Assembly (NCBI GenBank): GCA_009914555.1
Contig: WNDY01000008.1
Coordinates: 1 to 64,000, forward strand
Source: Xylophilus sp.
Lineage (GTDB): Bacteria > Pseudomonadota > Gammaproteobacteria > Burkholderiales > Burkholderiaceae_C
DNA: 64,000 nt
Direction of reading: 5' to 3'
Part shown: one piece after another, positions 52,622 through 62,508 of the stretch
How positions within the stretch are numbered: the stretch's first letter is position 1
Layout of the letters: the number at the start of each line of letters is the position of its first letter
Program-made: the position numbers and the translations under genes
Notes under the pieces: model-generated
Told to the model about the DNA's origin: nothing
What the model saw: the letters and a program-made list of their open reading frames with translations, nothing else
Databases searched by the model: none

Positions 52622-53992
52622 ATGGTCAAGAAAGTATTTATCAAGACCTTCGGCTGCCAGATGAACGAGTACGACTCGGACAAGATGGCCGACGTACTCG
52701 CCGCCGCCCAGGGCTACGAGCCCACGCAGGACGTGGAGGAAGCCGACCTGATCCTGTTCAACACCTGTTCGGTGCGCGAGAAGGCGCAGGAGAAGGTGTT
52801 TTCCGACCTCGGCCGCGTCAAGCACCTCAAGGACAAGGGCGTGCTGATCGGCGTGGGCGGCTGCGTAGCCAGCCAGGAGGGCGAGGCCATCGTCGCCCGC
52901 GCGCCGTACGTGGACGTGGTGTTCGGCCCGCAGACCCTGCACCGCCTGCCCGAGCTGCTGGCAGAGCGCGCGCGCAGGAACCGGCCGCAGGTGGACATCA
53001 GCTTCCCCGAGATCGAGAAGTTCGACCACCTGCCGCCCGCACGCGTCGAGGGCGCGGCCGCGTTCGTCTCGATCATGGAAGGCTGCTCCAAGTACTGCAG
53101 CTACTGCGTGGTGCCCTACACCCGCGGCGAGGAGGTGAGCCGCCCGTTCGGCGACGTGCTGGTCGAGGTCGCGCACCTGGCCGGGCAGGGCGTGAAGGAA
53201 GTCACGCTGCTGGGCCAGAACGTGAACGCCTACCGCGGCCGCATGGGCGACACGGCCGAGATCGCCGACTTCGCGCTGCTCATCGAGGTGATCGCCGAGA
53301 TCCCCGGCATCGAGCGCATCCGCTACACGACGAGCCACCCCAACGAGTTCACGCCGCGCCTCATCGAGGCCTACGCCCGCTGCCCGAAGCTCGTCAGCCA
53401 CCTGCACCTGCCGGTGCAGCACGGCTCCGACCGCATCCTCATGGCGATGAAGCGCGGCTACACCGCCATGGAATACAAGAGCACCATCCGCAAGCTGCGC
53501 GCCATCCGGCCCGACATGTCGATGAGCAGCGACTTCATCGTCGGCTTTCCCGGCGAGACGGACGACGACCACCGCAGGACGATGGATCTCATCGGGCACG
53601 TGGGCTACGACACCTCGTTTTCCTTCATCTTCAGCCCGCGCCCCGGCACGCCCGCGGCCAACCTGCGCGACGACACGCCGCACGAGGTCAAGCTCGCGCG
53701 CCTACAGGAAGTGCAGGCCGCCATCGAGGCCAACGCCCGCGCCATCAGCCGCCGCCGTGTGGGCACGGTGCAGCGCGTGCTGGTCGAGGGCACGGCGAAG
53801 AAGGCCGCGGCCGACGGCAGCGTCGAGCTGATGGGCCGCACCGAATGCAACCGCGTGGTCAACTTCCCCGGCGGCCCGCAGGCCGCCCGCCTGGTCGGCC
53901 GCATGATCGACGTACACATCGTCGCCGCGCCCGGCTACACGCTGCGCGGCGAGGTGGTGCGGACCGCCGAGGACACGCTGGCCGCCGCATGA
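52622..53992 (+). CDS. miaB: tRNA-2-methylthio-N6-dimethylallyladenosine synthase
   Basis: A 456-residue radical-SAM methylthiotransferase that modifies A37 of tRNAs reading UNN codons. The N-terminal cluster cysteines are Cys12, Cys49 and Cys81; the radical-SAM triad is Cys155, Cys159, Cys162 (CSKYCSYC). A TRAM domain closes the C-terminus ([18 protein letters not shown]). The start at 52622 ([15 protein letters not shown]) follows AAACCAACCCC with no strong RBS. Its stop overlaps the glrK start by ATGA. Confidence 0.95.
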   Translation: MVKKVFIKTFGCQMNEYDSDKMADVLAAAQGYEPTQDVEEADLILFNTCSVREKAQEKVFSDLGRVKHLKDKGVLIGVGGCVASQEGEAIVARAPYVDVVFGPQTLHRLPELLAERARRNRPQVDISFPEIEKFDHLPPARVEGAAAFVSIMEGCSKYCSYCVVPYTRGEEVSRPFGDVLVEVAHLAGQGVKEVTLLGQNVNAYRGRMGDTAEIADFALLIEVIAEIPGIERIRYTTSHPNEFTPRLIEAYARCPKLVSHLHLPVQHGSDRILMAMKRGYTAMEYKSTIRKLRAIRPDMSMSSDFIVGFPGETDDDHRRTMDLIGHVGYDTSFSFIFSPRPGTPAANLRDDTPHEVKLARLQEVQAAIEANARAISRRRVGTVQRVLVEGTAKKAAADGSVELMGRTECNRVVNFPGGPQAARLVGRMIDVHIVAAPGYTLRGEVVRTAEDTLAAA

Positions 53993-55419
53993 AGAAAAGC
54001 CGCCCGCGCCGCGCCTCGTTCCAGCAGCTGCTGCTGATCGCCTTTCTGCTGATCGCCGCGCTGCTCGGCGGCATCTCGCTGCGCGCGGTGTTCACGCTCG
54101 ACAAGCTGATGGCGCAGAGCAACGGCAGCGCCGCCCGCGCGCTGGAGCTGTCGGCCGCGGCCCAGTCGCTGGCCGAGCGCAGCGCCACCATGGAGCGTGC
54201 GGCGCGCCAGTCGCTGGTGCTGGGCGATGCCATGCTGCGCCGCCGCTTCGAGGAAGCCGCGCGCGACGCCCGCCACGCGCTGGCCGAACGGCTGGCGCCC
54301 GGCGACATCCCGGAGGAGCTGGCGGCGCAGTGGCGCACCCAGCTCGACCGCATCGCAGCCCTGCTCGACGGCCCGCTGGCCACCGCGCTGGACCGCGACC
54401 GCGCCGTGGCCGGCGAATTCCGCGAGCTCGACAGCCTCAATACCGCCATCGGCCTGGCGGTGCAGCACACCATCGAGGAGCGCAACAAGGCCCTGCTGGC
54501 CGAGCTGGAGAGCAGCCGGCTGCGGCTGATGCGCCTGGTGGTCGGCTCCATCGTGATCGCGCTGGCGCTGGCCGTAGCCTTCGGCGTCTGGCTGGGCCGG
54601 CCGTTCAAGCGGCTGGAGCATGCGATCGTCGGCCTGGGCGAGAACCGGCTCGACGAGGTCATCGACATCCACGGCCCGGCCGACGTGCAGCGCGTGGGCC
54701 AGCAGCTCGAATGGCTGCGCCTGCGGCTGACCGAGCTGGACGCCGACAAGGCCCGCTTCCTGCGCCACATCTCGCACGAGCTGAAAACGCCGCTGGCCGC
54801 GCTGCGCGAGGGCGTGGCCCTGCTGGAGGACGGCGTGACCGGCGAGCTGACCACCGCCCAGCGCGAGGTCGCCGGCATCCTGCACCAGAACACCGTCGTG
54901 CTCCAGGGCCAGATCGAGGCGCTGCTGCGCTTCAACGCGGCCGCGTTCGAGGCCCGGCAGTTGAAGCGCGAAAAGACCGAGCTGCTGGCGCTGCTGGAGG
55001 AGCAGGTCGACGCCCAGCGCCTGCAGTGGCAGGCCCGCGCGCTCGACGTGCAGGTCGAGGGCCGGCCGCTCACGCTGGAAGTGGACGCCGGCAAGATCGC
55101 CACCGCGGTGGCCAACCTGCTGTCCAACGCGATCCGCTTTTCGCCGCACGGCGCTCGGCTGGCCCTGTCGCTCACGCGCGGCGACGGCGTGGTGCGCATC
55201 GACATCCGCGACCAGGGCCCCGGCATCGCCGAAGCCGACCGCGACCGCGTCTTCGAGCCGTTCTACCGCGGCATCCACCAGCCCGTCGATGCCGTGCGCG
55301 GCACCGGCATCGGCCTGTCGATCGTGCAGGAGTACATTGCGGCCCACGGGGGCCGGATCGCGCTCCTGTCCGACGGGCCCGGCGCCCACTTCCGGATCGA
55401 ATTGCCCCATGCATCGTGA
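53989..55419 (+). CDS. glrK: Sensor histidine kinase, GlrK/QseE type
   Basis: A 476-residue membrane kinase. Two helices (about residues 13-33 and 182-203) bracket a periplasmic helical sensor region; a HAMP-like segment follows ([23 protein letters not shown]). The phospho-acceptor is His263 in [15 protein letters not shown], and the ATP lid shows [17 protein letters not shown] and GTGIGLSIV. Gene order kinase, lipoprotein, sigma-54 regulator equals E. coli glrK-qseG(glrJ)-glrR. It is coupled to miaB by overlap. Confidence 0.85.
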   Translation: MKKSRPRRASFQQLLLIAFLLIAALLGGISLRAVFTLDKLMAQSNGSAARALELSAAAQSLAERSATMERAARQSLVLGDAMLRRRFEEAARDARHALAERLAPGDIPEELAAQWRTQLDRIAALLDGPLATALDRDRAVAGEFRELDSLNTAIGLAVQHTIEERNKALLAELESSRLRLMRLVVGSIVIALALAVAFGVWLGRPFKRLEHAIVGLGENRLDEVIDIHGPADVQRVGQQLEWLRLRLTELDADKARFLRHISHELKTPLAALREGVALLEDGVTGELTTAQREVAGILHQNTVVLQGQIEALLRFNAAAFEARQLKREKTELLALLEEQVDAQRLQWQARALDVQVEGRPLTLEVDAGKIATAVANLLSNAIRFSPHGARLALSLTRGDGVVRIDIRDQGPGIAEADRDRVFEPFYRGIHQPVDAVRGTGIGLSIVQEYIAAHGGRIALLSDGPGAHFRIELPHAS

Positions 55420-56071
55420 TTTCCCGCCGCAGGCCCTCCGGCGCTGCCTGACCTCGACCGTGGCCGGCGCGGCGCTGCTGCTGGCCGGCGCGGCGCTGCT
55501 GCTGGCCGGCTGCGCCGCGCAGCACCCGGTCGCGCCGCCGCCGCTGGTGCCGGCCGAGCAACCCGCCCCGCCGCCGCCGCCGCTCATCGACCTGCCGCCG
55601 CCCCCGCCCGAGCCGGCCCGCCCGCGCGCCGATGGCCCCAACGCCCTGCTCGCCTATGCCGACCGCGTGCGCAGCATGACGCCGCAGGAACTCGTGCCCG
55701 AGATCGCCCGGCTCGCCGAGATTCCCGACAGCCAGCGCGTGCCGTTCAACGATCTGCAGCTTGTCGTGGCGCTCGGCCAGACGCACCTGGCCGCCGACGT
55801 ACAGCGCGCCCAGCCGCTGATCCAGCGCGTGCTGGCCGACGCGTCCGAAGCGGCGCATCGGCTGCATCCGATCGCCCGGCTGCTCGCGGCCCGCTATGCC
55901 GAGCAGCGCCGCGTGGAAGACCTGCTGGACCGCCAGAGCCAGCAGCTGCGCGACAGCCAGCGCCGCATCGACCAGCTCAACGAGCGGCTGGAGGCGGTGC
56001 GCGCCATCGAGCGCAGCCTGACCTCGCGCGGCCACGGTGGCAACCCGCCGCCGGCGCAACCCAAACCCTGA
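55409..56071 (+). CDS. Lipoprotein of the GlrK/GlrR system (QseG/YfhG-like)
   Basis: A 220-residue protein. The signal carries a lipobox LLAGC after a duplicated AGAALLL segment, encoded by two copies of a 21-bp sequence at 55470-55510. A proline-rich linker (VAPPPLVPAEQPAPPPP) follows, then a helical C-terminal part with a probable coiled coil (LLDRQSQQLRDSQRRIDQLN). The place between kinase and regulator and the lipid anchor match QseG of E. coli, an outer-membrane partner of the sensor. It overlaps the glrK end by 11 bases. Its TGA stop touches a GGGGGTAT repeat. Confidence 0.75.
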   Translation: MHRDFPPQALRRCLTSTVAGAALLLAGAALLLAGCAAQHPVAPPPLVPAEQPAPPPPPLIDLPPPPPEPARPRADGPNALLAYADRVRSMTPQELVPEIARLAEIPDSQRVPFNDLQLVVALGQTHLAADVQRAQPLIQRVLADASEAAHRLHPIARLLAARYAEQRRVEDLLDRQSQQLRDSQRRIDQLNERLEAVRAIERSLTSRGHGGNPPPAQPKP

Positions 56072-56100
56072 GGGGGTATAGCCCCGAAGTGCGCCTGATC

Positions 56101-56124
<24 letters not shown>
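56072..56124. repeat. GGGGGTAT repeat, inverted type, reaching into glrR
   Basis: GGGGGTAT (TAT at 56077) and ATACCCACCC (ATA at 56117) are 40 bp apart, the same geometry as at 49380 and 52552. The right half covers the first codons of glrR. Confidence 0.65.
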
Positions 56125-57474
<1,350 letters not shown>

Positions 57475-57497
57475 CCGGCGGGCCGCTTCTGAGGGCC

Positions 57498-57603
57498 TGT
57501 CGCTGTTTTCCGAAAGTCTGTCGCCGGTATCCGACGCCGCCAAACGGTTGATACACAAGGGTTTTCCTAGATTTCCGCCAAGCCCTGTCGTGATACGGCG
57601 ACA
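57498..57603. promoter_or_regulatory. Three GlrR-type binding sites upstream of opgH
   Basis: Sites: TGTC-N10-GAAA at 57498-57515, TGTC-N10-GACG at 57519-57536, and a perfect TGTC-N10-GACA at 57586-57603. TGTC-N10-GACA is the E. coli GlrR recognition pattern. The first two are 21 bp apart (two helical turns), and the last ends 93 bp before the sigma-54 promoter. Binding is inferred. Confidence 0.7.
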
Positions 57604-57695
57604 AAAAGGGCCCCGGCGGCGGCATTTTGGAGGCTGCGCCCCAAAAACACATGATGAAACATGCCAACCTGTTGATTTGAAAGGTAAAAAACGGC

Positions 57696-57711
57696 TGGCA
57701 TGGCAGTTGCA
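57696..57711 (+). promoter_or_regulatory. Sigma-54 promoter of opgH
   Basis: TGGCATGGCAGTTGCA matches the -24/-12 consensus TGGCAC-N5-TTGC(A/T), with invariant GG and GC 10 bp apart. It lies 12 bp ahead of the opgH ATG, so the leader would be very short or the TSS close to the start codon. Confidence 0.85.
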
Positions 57712-57722
57712 TAACGGAACGC

Positions 57723-59729
57723 ATGAACACACTTCCTGCCTCCGCTACTGCCTCCGCTTCGCGCCAACGCAGCAGCGTTCGCGAAGAACGCCATCCGAAC
57801 GCCGTCACCGCACCGCCGGTGCACCGCGGCTCCATGACCCCCGTGCCCTGGCGCGGCTTCTGGAACAGCATCGGCACCGCCATCCTGATGTCGCTGACCG
57901 GCCGTGGCCGCGCTGCGGCCAACGATGGCGAACCGCTCGAAGCCTGGCAGCACGCGGCATCGCGCCGCCGCCTGGCCTTCCTGCTGATCACCATCCTGAC
58001 GACCGGCGTGGCCACCGCGCTGTTCGCCGGCATCCAGCCCGACTACGACAACGCCTTCCTCGAATGGGGCCAGACGGCGCTGTTCGCGCTGCTGTCGGCC
58101 TGGGTCGTGACCGGCTTCACCACCGCGCTCATGGGCTTCTGGGTCAGCGTGCGCGGCGACGCGCACACGCTGTCGGTGCGCGAGGTACGCGACCACGCGA
58201 TGAACCCCGAGGCCCGCACGGCCATCATCATGCCGATCTGCAACGAAGACGTGGCCACCGTGTTCGCCGGCCTGCGCGCCACCTGCGAATCGGTCGCCGC
58301 CACCGGCCATGCCCGCCAGTTCGACGTGTTCGTGCTGTCCGACAGCTACGAGCCCGGCAAGGCCGACGAGGAGCGCCGCGCCTGGGAGGACCTGCGCGCC
58401 GCCCTGGCCCAGCATCCGGAGCAGCCGCAGGTCGAGGTCTACTACCGCCTGCGCAAGCGCCGCACCCACCGCAAGGCCGGCAACGTGGCCGACTTCTGCC
58501 GCCGCTGGGGCAAGGACTACCGCTACATGGTCGTGCTCGACGCCGACAGCGTGATGAGCGGCGACTGCCTGACCAACATGGTCAAGCTGATGGAAGCCCA
58601 TCCGAAGGCCGGCATCATCCAGACCGCCACCCAGGCCATCGGCCACGTCACGCTGCATGCCCGCTCGCAGCAGTTCGCCTCGCGCATGACCGGCCGCCTG
58701 TTCACGCTCGGCATGCAGTTCTGGCAGCTCGGCGAATCGCACTACTGGGGCCACAACGCGATCATCCGCGTCAAGCCCTTCATGGACCACTGCGCGCTGG
58801 CGCCGATCAAGGGCACCGGCGGTATGTCGGGCGGCATCATGTCGCACGACTTTGTCGAGGCCGCGCTGATGCGCCGCGCCGGCTACCACGTCTGGCTCGT
58901 GTCCGACCTCGTCGGCAGCTACGAGCAGCAGCCGCCGGACCTGATCTCCGAGCTCCAGCGCGACCGCCGCTGGTGCCAGGGCAACCTGCAGAACGCCCGC
59001 CTGATGGCCGAGCCCGGCATCCACCGCGTGCACCGCGCCATGTTCGTGACCGGCGCCCTGTCGTACGTGTCGGCCCCACTGTGGCTCGCATTCCTGACGC
59101 TGGGCACCGCGCTCTGGCTGGCCGGTTCGCGCTCGGTGAGCGTGCTGCAGGCCGACGTGCTGCCGGTGGAACTCGTGGGCCTGTGGCTGTTCACGCTGTC
59201 GATGCTGTTCCTGCCGCGCATCCTGGGCATCATCGCCGTGCTGATGAAGGGCGAGCAGCGCCTGTTCGGCGGCGTCGGCGGCCTGCTCAAGAGCGCTGCG
59301 CTCGAAAGCGTGCTGGCCATGCTCCAGTCGCCGGTGCGCATGCTGGCCCACTCGCTGTTCGTGGTGGTCGCCATCACCGGCATCAAGCTCGACTGGAAGT
59401 CGCCCCCCCGCGAAGCCGCCGCGCTGGGCTGGCGCGATGCCGCCCGCAGCCTGGCGCCGATGAGCCTGGTGATCGCCGCCCTGGCCGCCGGCATCGCGCT
59501 GATCGACGCGAGCGCCCTGGTCTGGCTGATTCCGGTGGGCCTGCCGCTGCTGCTGGCTATTCCCGTGACGGTCTACACCAGCCACATCGGCCTGGGCGGC
59601 GCGATGCGCCAGCAGGGCTTCCTGCTGATCCCCGAGGAGCGCTGGTCGCCCAAGGTGCTGCGCCGCGCCTGGATGCATGCGAGCCGTCTGGCCCGCCCGG
59701 CCACCGCGCCGGCTGCGCTGGCCGCCTGA
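57723..59729 (+). CDS. opgH: Glucan biosynthesis glucosyltransferase OpgH (MdoH)
   Basis: A 668-residue inner-membrane glycosyltransferase family 2 enzyme that makes the beta-1,2 backbone of osmoregulated periplasmic glucans from UDP-glucose. The catalytic parts are IIMPICNEDVATVFAGL, LDADSVMSGD and QRDRRWCQGNLQN (QxxRW). Hydrophobic segments lie at about residues 80-100, 110-135 and in the C-terminal third. The usual partner opgG is not adjacent in this window. The gene has its own sigma-54 promoter and a strong terminator, so it is monocistronic. Confidence 0.93.
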   Translation: MNTLPASATASASRQRSSVREERHPNAVTAPPVHRGSMTPVPWRGFWNSIGTAILMSLTGRGRAAANDGEPLEAWQHAASRRRLAFLLITILTTGVATALFAGIQPDYDNAFLEWGQTALFALLSAWVVTGFTTALMGFWVSVRGDAHTLSVREVRDHAMNPEARTAIIMPICNEDVATVFAGLRATCESVAATGHARQFDVFVLSDSYEPGKADEERRAWEDLRAALAQHPEQPQVEVYYRLRKRRTHRKAGNVADFCRRWGKDYRYMVVLDADSVMSGDCLTNMVKLMEAHPKAGIIQTATQAIGHVTLHARSQQFASRMTGRLFTLGMQFWQLGESHYWGHNAIIRVKPFMDHCALAPIKGTGGMSGGIMSHDFVEAALMRRAGYHVWLVSDLVGSYEQQPPDLISELQRDRRWCQGNLQNARLMAEPGIHRVHRAMFVTGALSYVSAPLWLAFLTLGTALWLAGSRSVSVLQADVLPVELVGLWLFTLSMLFLPRILGIIAVLMKGEQRLFGGVGGLLKSAALESVLAMLQSPVRMLAHSLFVVVAITGIKLDWKSPPREAAALGWRDAARSLAPMSLVIAALAAGIALIDASALVWLIPVGLPLLLAIPVTVYTSHIGLGGAMRQQGFLLIPEERWSPKVLRRAWMHASRLARPATAPAALAA

Positions 59730-59761
59730 CCCGGGCCGCGCGCCGCGCGCCGCGCGGACCA

Positions 59762-59797
59762 GGGCCCGCACGAGGGTGCGGGCCCTTTTCTTTTTTC
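59762..59797 (+). terminator. Rho-independent terminator of opgH
   Basis: 10-bp stem GGGCCCGCAC / GTGCGGGCCC with loop GAGG and TTTTCTTTTTT tail, 33 bp after the opgH stop. Confidence 0.93.
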
Positions 59798-59806
59798 TGC
59801 GGTGCT

Positions 59807-60967
59807 TCAGGCGCGCCGCGCCGCGGCAGGCGCCAGGCTCAGCAGCCCCGCCACGGCCAGCGCCAGTCCCACCCACAGCGGCGCGCGCAGTCCCAGGTCC
59901 GCGTCGATGGCCGCGCCGCCGGCCCAAGTGCCGAAGGCGAGCCCGGTAGTGATCAGCGATGCGTGCATGGTGTTGACCAGCGGCCCCGGCGCGGCGGCCC
60001 GCATGACGCGCGCGACCATCGCAGGGTTGAGCGCGACGCCGGTCAGTCCCAGCGCCAGGAAGGCGGCGACGCTCGCCGGCGCGCTGTGCGCGAACAGCGC
60101 GAAGGCGCCCAGCGCCGCCACCATCACGCCCAGGCCACCCGCCAGCACGCCGATCATGTGCCGGTCGGCCAGCCGGCCGACGACGAAGTTGCCGGCGACG
60201 TTGGCAATGCCGTAGGCCATCAGCAGCCACGGGATGGCCGGCGCCGCAAACCCGGTGACGCCGGTGAAGATCGGCGAGAAGTAGCTGAAGGCCGCGAAGG
60301 TGGCGCCGATGATGAGCGCGCTGGTGGCATAGGCCGCCCAGAGCCGGCCGTTGCGCAGCGCGCGCAACTCCGCACCCAGGCCGGCATGCTCCTGCCCGCG
60401 CGGGGCCGGCACGCGCCAGGCAACGACGGCCGTGCAGAGCACCGACAGTGCCGCCACGGCCCAGAAGCTCGTGCGCCAGCCCCAGCGCTGCTTGATCCAG
60501 GCGGTGGCCGGCACGCCGAACACCGGCGCGAGCATCACGCCCGCCAGCACGAGCGATGCGGCGCGGCCGCGCGCCTCGGGCGCGACCAGTTCGGCGCAGA
60601 GGGTCAGCGACACGCCGAAGCAGGCCGCGCTCGCCATGCCCATGGCGATGCGCCCCGCGGCCATGGTGCCATAGCCGCCGGCGGCGGCCGCCACGGCCGC
60701 GCCGGCCACGTAGAGCGCCAGCAGCCAGAGCAGCGCGGGCTTGTGGGGCAGCCGCAGCGCCAGCATCAGCGCGACCACGACCGGCCCGCCGACTGCCATG
60801 CCGAGCGCGTAGAGCGCGATCAGGTTGCCGATCGCGCCCACCGACACGCGCAGCGCGGCGGCCAGCGCGGGCACCATGCCGGCCACCATGAATTCGGCGG
60901 TGACCAGGCAGAAGATCGTCAGGCCCAGCAGGCGGACGACGAAGGGGATGGATGGCGGTCGGTGCAT
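59807..60967 (-). CDS. Major facilitator superfamily exporter (DHA1/AraJ type)
   Basis: A 386-residue transporter with about 12 membrane helices. The first helix carries FCLVTAEFMVAGMVPALA, and GRIAMGMASAACFGVSLTL holds the R in the GR motif. The N-terminus MHRPPSIPFVVRLL and the second-half segment ALGLTGVALNPAMVARVM are typical of arabinose-efflux-like members. Substrate unknown. It is divergent from a LysR gene, which probably controls it. Start at 60967 was chosen because upstream residues are not membrane-like. Confidence 0.85.
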   Translation of the reverse strand: MHRPPSIPFVVRLLGLTIFCLVTAEFMVAGMVPALAAALRVSVGAIGNLIALYALGMAVGGPVVVALMLALRLPHKPALLWLLALYVAGAAVAAAAGGYGTMAAGRIAMGMASAACFGVSLTLCAELVAPEARGRAASLVLAGVMLAPVFGVPATAWIKQRWGWRTSFWAVAALSVLCTAVVAWRVPAPRGQEHAGLGAELRALRNGRLWAAYATSALIIGATFAAFSYFSPIFTGVTGFAAPAIPWLLMAYGIANVAGNFVVGRLADRHMIGVLAGGLGVMVAALGAFALFAHSAPASVAAFLALGLTGVALNPAMVARVMRAAAPGPLVNTMHASLITTGLAFGTWAGGAAIDADLGLRAPLWVGLALAVAGLLSLAPAAARRA

Positions 60968-61065
60968 CGGCAGGCAGGAAGTTCGGTGGAGAAAAGACCT
61001 CGCAGTCTCATCCATGCTGCAGCCGTGATAAACCGCCTCTGCTCCTTTTACTGATGCATCGAGTC

Positions 61066-61959
61066 ATGGATCTGAATGCCGTCCGCATCCTCGTGCGCGT
61101 GGCCGAGGCCCGCAGCTTCACCCAGGCGGCCGCTGCGCTCGGCCTCACGCAGTCGGGCCTGTCGCGCGCCGTGGCACGGCTGGAGGCCGAGCTTGGCGTG
61201 CGGCTGCTGCACCGCAGCACGCGCAGCGTGCGCCTCACGCCCGACGGCGAGGCGTTCCACACGCGCGGCGCGCCGCTGCTCGCGGAGCTGGAGGAAGCCG
61301 GCCGCATGCTCCAGGACCGCCGTGCCGAGCCGGCCGGACCGCTGCGCATCACTGCGCCGTCGGCCTTCGGCCGCGTGGTGCTGCTGCCGCTGCTGGGCGC
61401 GCTCACCGAACGCCATCCGGCGCTGCGCGTGGAGACGGTGCTGAGCGACCGCCTGCTCGACCTCGTGGAGGACGGCTTCGACGCCGCAGTCCGCACCGGC
61501 CCGGTGCAGGACGCGCGCATCGTCGCGCGCCGACTTGCGCCGCTGGCCTGGGCGACGGTGGCCGCGCCGGCCTACCTCGCGCGCAGCGGCGGCGCGCCGC
61601 GCACGGTGGAGGACCTGCGCCGCCACAACTGCCTGACGGTGCGCACGCCGCAGACGGGCCGCACCAAGCCCTGGGAGTTCCTCGACGCCGCCGGCCGCCC
61701 GCAGGACGTGGAGGTGGCGGGCAACCTCGTGTTCGACCTCGGCGACGCGCTGGTCGACGGCGCGCTCGGCGGCTGGGGCATCGCGCAGGTGATGGAGTTC
61801 GCGGTGCGCGACGCGCTGGCCGACGGCCGCTTGGTGCGGCTGCTGGAGCCGTTCGCGGGGCGCAGCCGGGAGCTGTCGCTGCTCTATCCGCGCTCGCGCC
61901 AGTGCTCGCCGCGCGTGGCAGCGCTCGCGCAGGCGCTGGCGCAGGGCGGCTGGCAATAG
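61066..61959 (+). CDS. LysR-family transcriptional regulator
   Basis: A 297-residue LysR protein. The N-terminal helix-turn-helix is AARSFTQAAAALGLTQSGLSRAV-like (residues about 15-38), followed by the effector domain with LRITAPSAFGRVVLLPLLG and GDALVDGALGGWGI. This resembles the CrgA/AaeR subgroup. It probably regulates the divergent MFS gene. The start ATG at 61066 (MDLNAVRIL) is typical; an alternative is at 61054. Its TAG stop directly abuts a GGGGGTAT repeat. Confidence 0.88.
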   Translation: MDLNAVRILVRVAEARSFTQAAAALGLTQSGLSRAVARLEAELGVRLLHRSTRSVRLTPDGEAFHTRGAPLLAELEEAGRMLQDRRAEPAGPLRITAPSAFGRVVLLPLLGALTERHPALRVETVLSDRLLDLVEDGFDAAVRTGPVQDARIVARRLAPLAWATVAAPAYLARSGGAPRTVEDLRRHNCLTVRTPQTGRTKPWEFLDAAGRPQDVEVAGNLVFDLGDALVDGALGGWGIAQVMEFAVRDALADGRLVRLLEPFAGRSRELSLLYPRSRQCSPRVAALAQALAQGGWQ

Positions 61960-62020
61960 ATACTCCCTACCCTAATGCCTGCAAACGCGCTTCAGTAAAT
62001 CCCTTTCAGAATATACTCCC
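61960..62020 (-). repeat. GGGGGTAT repeat, direct type (53-bp period)
   Basis: ATACTCCC at 61960 and 62013, 53 bp apart. It fills nearly the whole gap between the convergent stops of the LysR gene and cueR. Its inner sequence is more diverged; AAGCGC is present but shifted. Confidence 0.75.
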
Positions 62021-62025
62021 ATCCT

Positions 62026-62439
62026 CTAATGGCCGCGCGGCGCACAGCAGACATTGCCGGCGATGTCGTCGAGGATCGGGCAGTCGGGCCGGCCGTCGCC
62101 TTGGCAGGAGGCGGCCAGGTGCTCCAGCGTGTCGCTCATCGCCTGCAGCGCACGGGCCTTGGCCTCCAGCTCGGCCACATGACGCAGCGCGATCGCCTTC
62201 ACGTCGGCGCTGGCGCGCGAGCGGTCGCGCCACAGGGTCAGCAGCTCCGACGTCTGCGGCACGGTGAAGCCCAGGTCGCGCGCGCGGCGGATGAAGCGCA
62301 GCGCATGCAGATCCGCCTCGCCATAGACGCGGTAGCCCGATTCGCTGCGCGCCGCGCCCGGCAGCAGGCCCACCGATTCGTAGTAGCGGATCATCTTGGC
62401 CGACAGGCCGCTGGCCTGGGCCGCTTGGCCGATGTTCAT
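62026..62439 (-). CDS. cueR: Copper-responsive MerR-family regulator
   Basis: A 137-residue MerR protein. The N-terminal helix-turn-helix is [20 protein letters not shown], and a long dimerisation helix follows. The metal-binding end has Cys120 (DCPIL) with Cys130 and Cys131 (GNVCC), as in CueR-type Cu(I)/Ag(I) sensors. It is divergent from copA with a MerR-type operator between. Start at 62439 is the family-typical MNIGQ. Confidence 0.92.
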   Translation of the reverse strand: MNIGQAAQASGLSAKMIRYYESVGLLPGAARSESGYRVYGEADLHALRFIRRARDLGFTVPQTSELLTLWRDRSRASADVKAIALRHVAELEAKARALQAMSDTLEHLAASCQGDGRPDCPILDDIAGNVCCAPRGH

Positions 62440-62470
62440 GGCGTGCTCCGTTTCGTCCGAAAAAAGCCGG

Positions 62471-62501
62471 TTGACCTTACCACGATGGCAAGGTTCATAC
62501 T
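62471..62501 (+). promoter_or_regulatory. CueR operator and copA promoter with 19-bp spacer
   Basis: -35 TTGACC (62471-62476), 19-bp spacer, -10 CATACT (62496-62501). The dyad ACCTTACC-N5-GGCAAGGT (62474-62494) fills the spacer, the standard design of MerR-activated promoters, which are unproductive until the regulator twists the DNA. Confidence 0.9.
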
Positions 62502-62508
62502 GTGCCGC

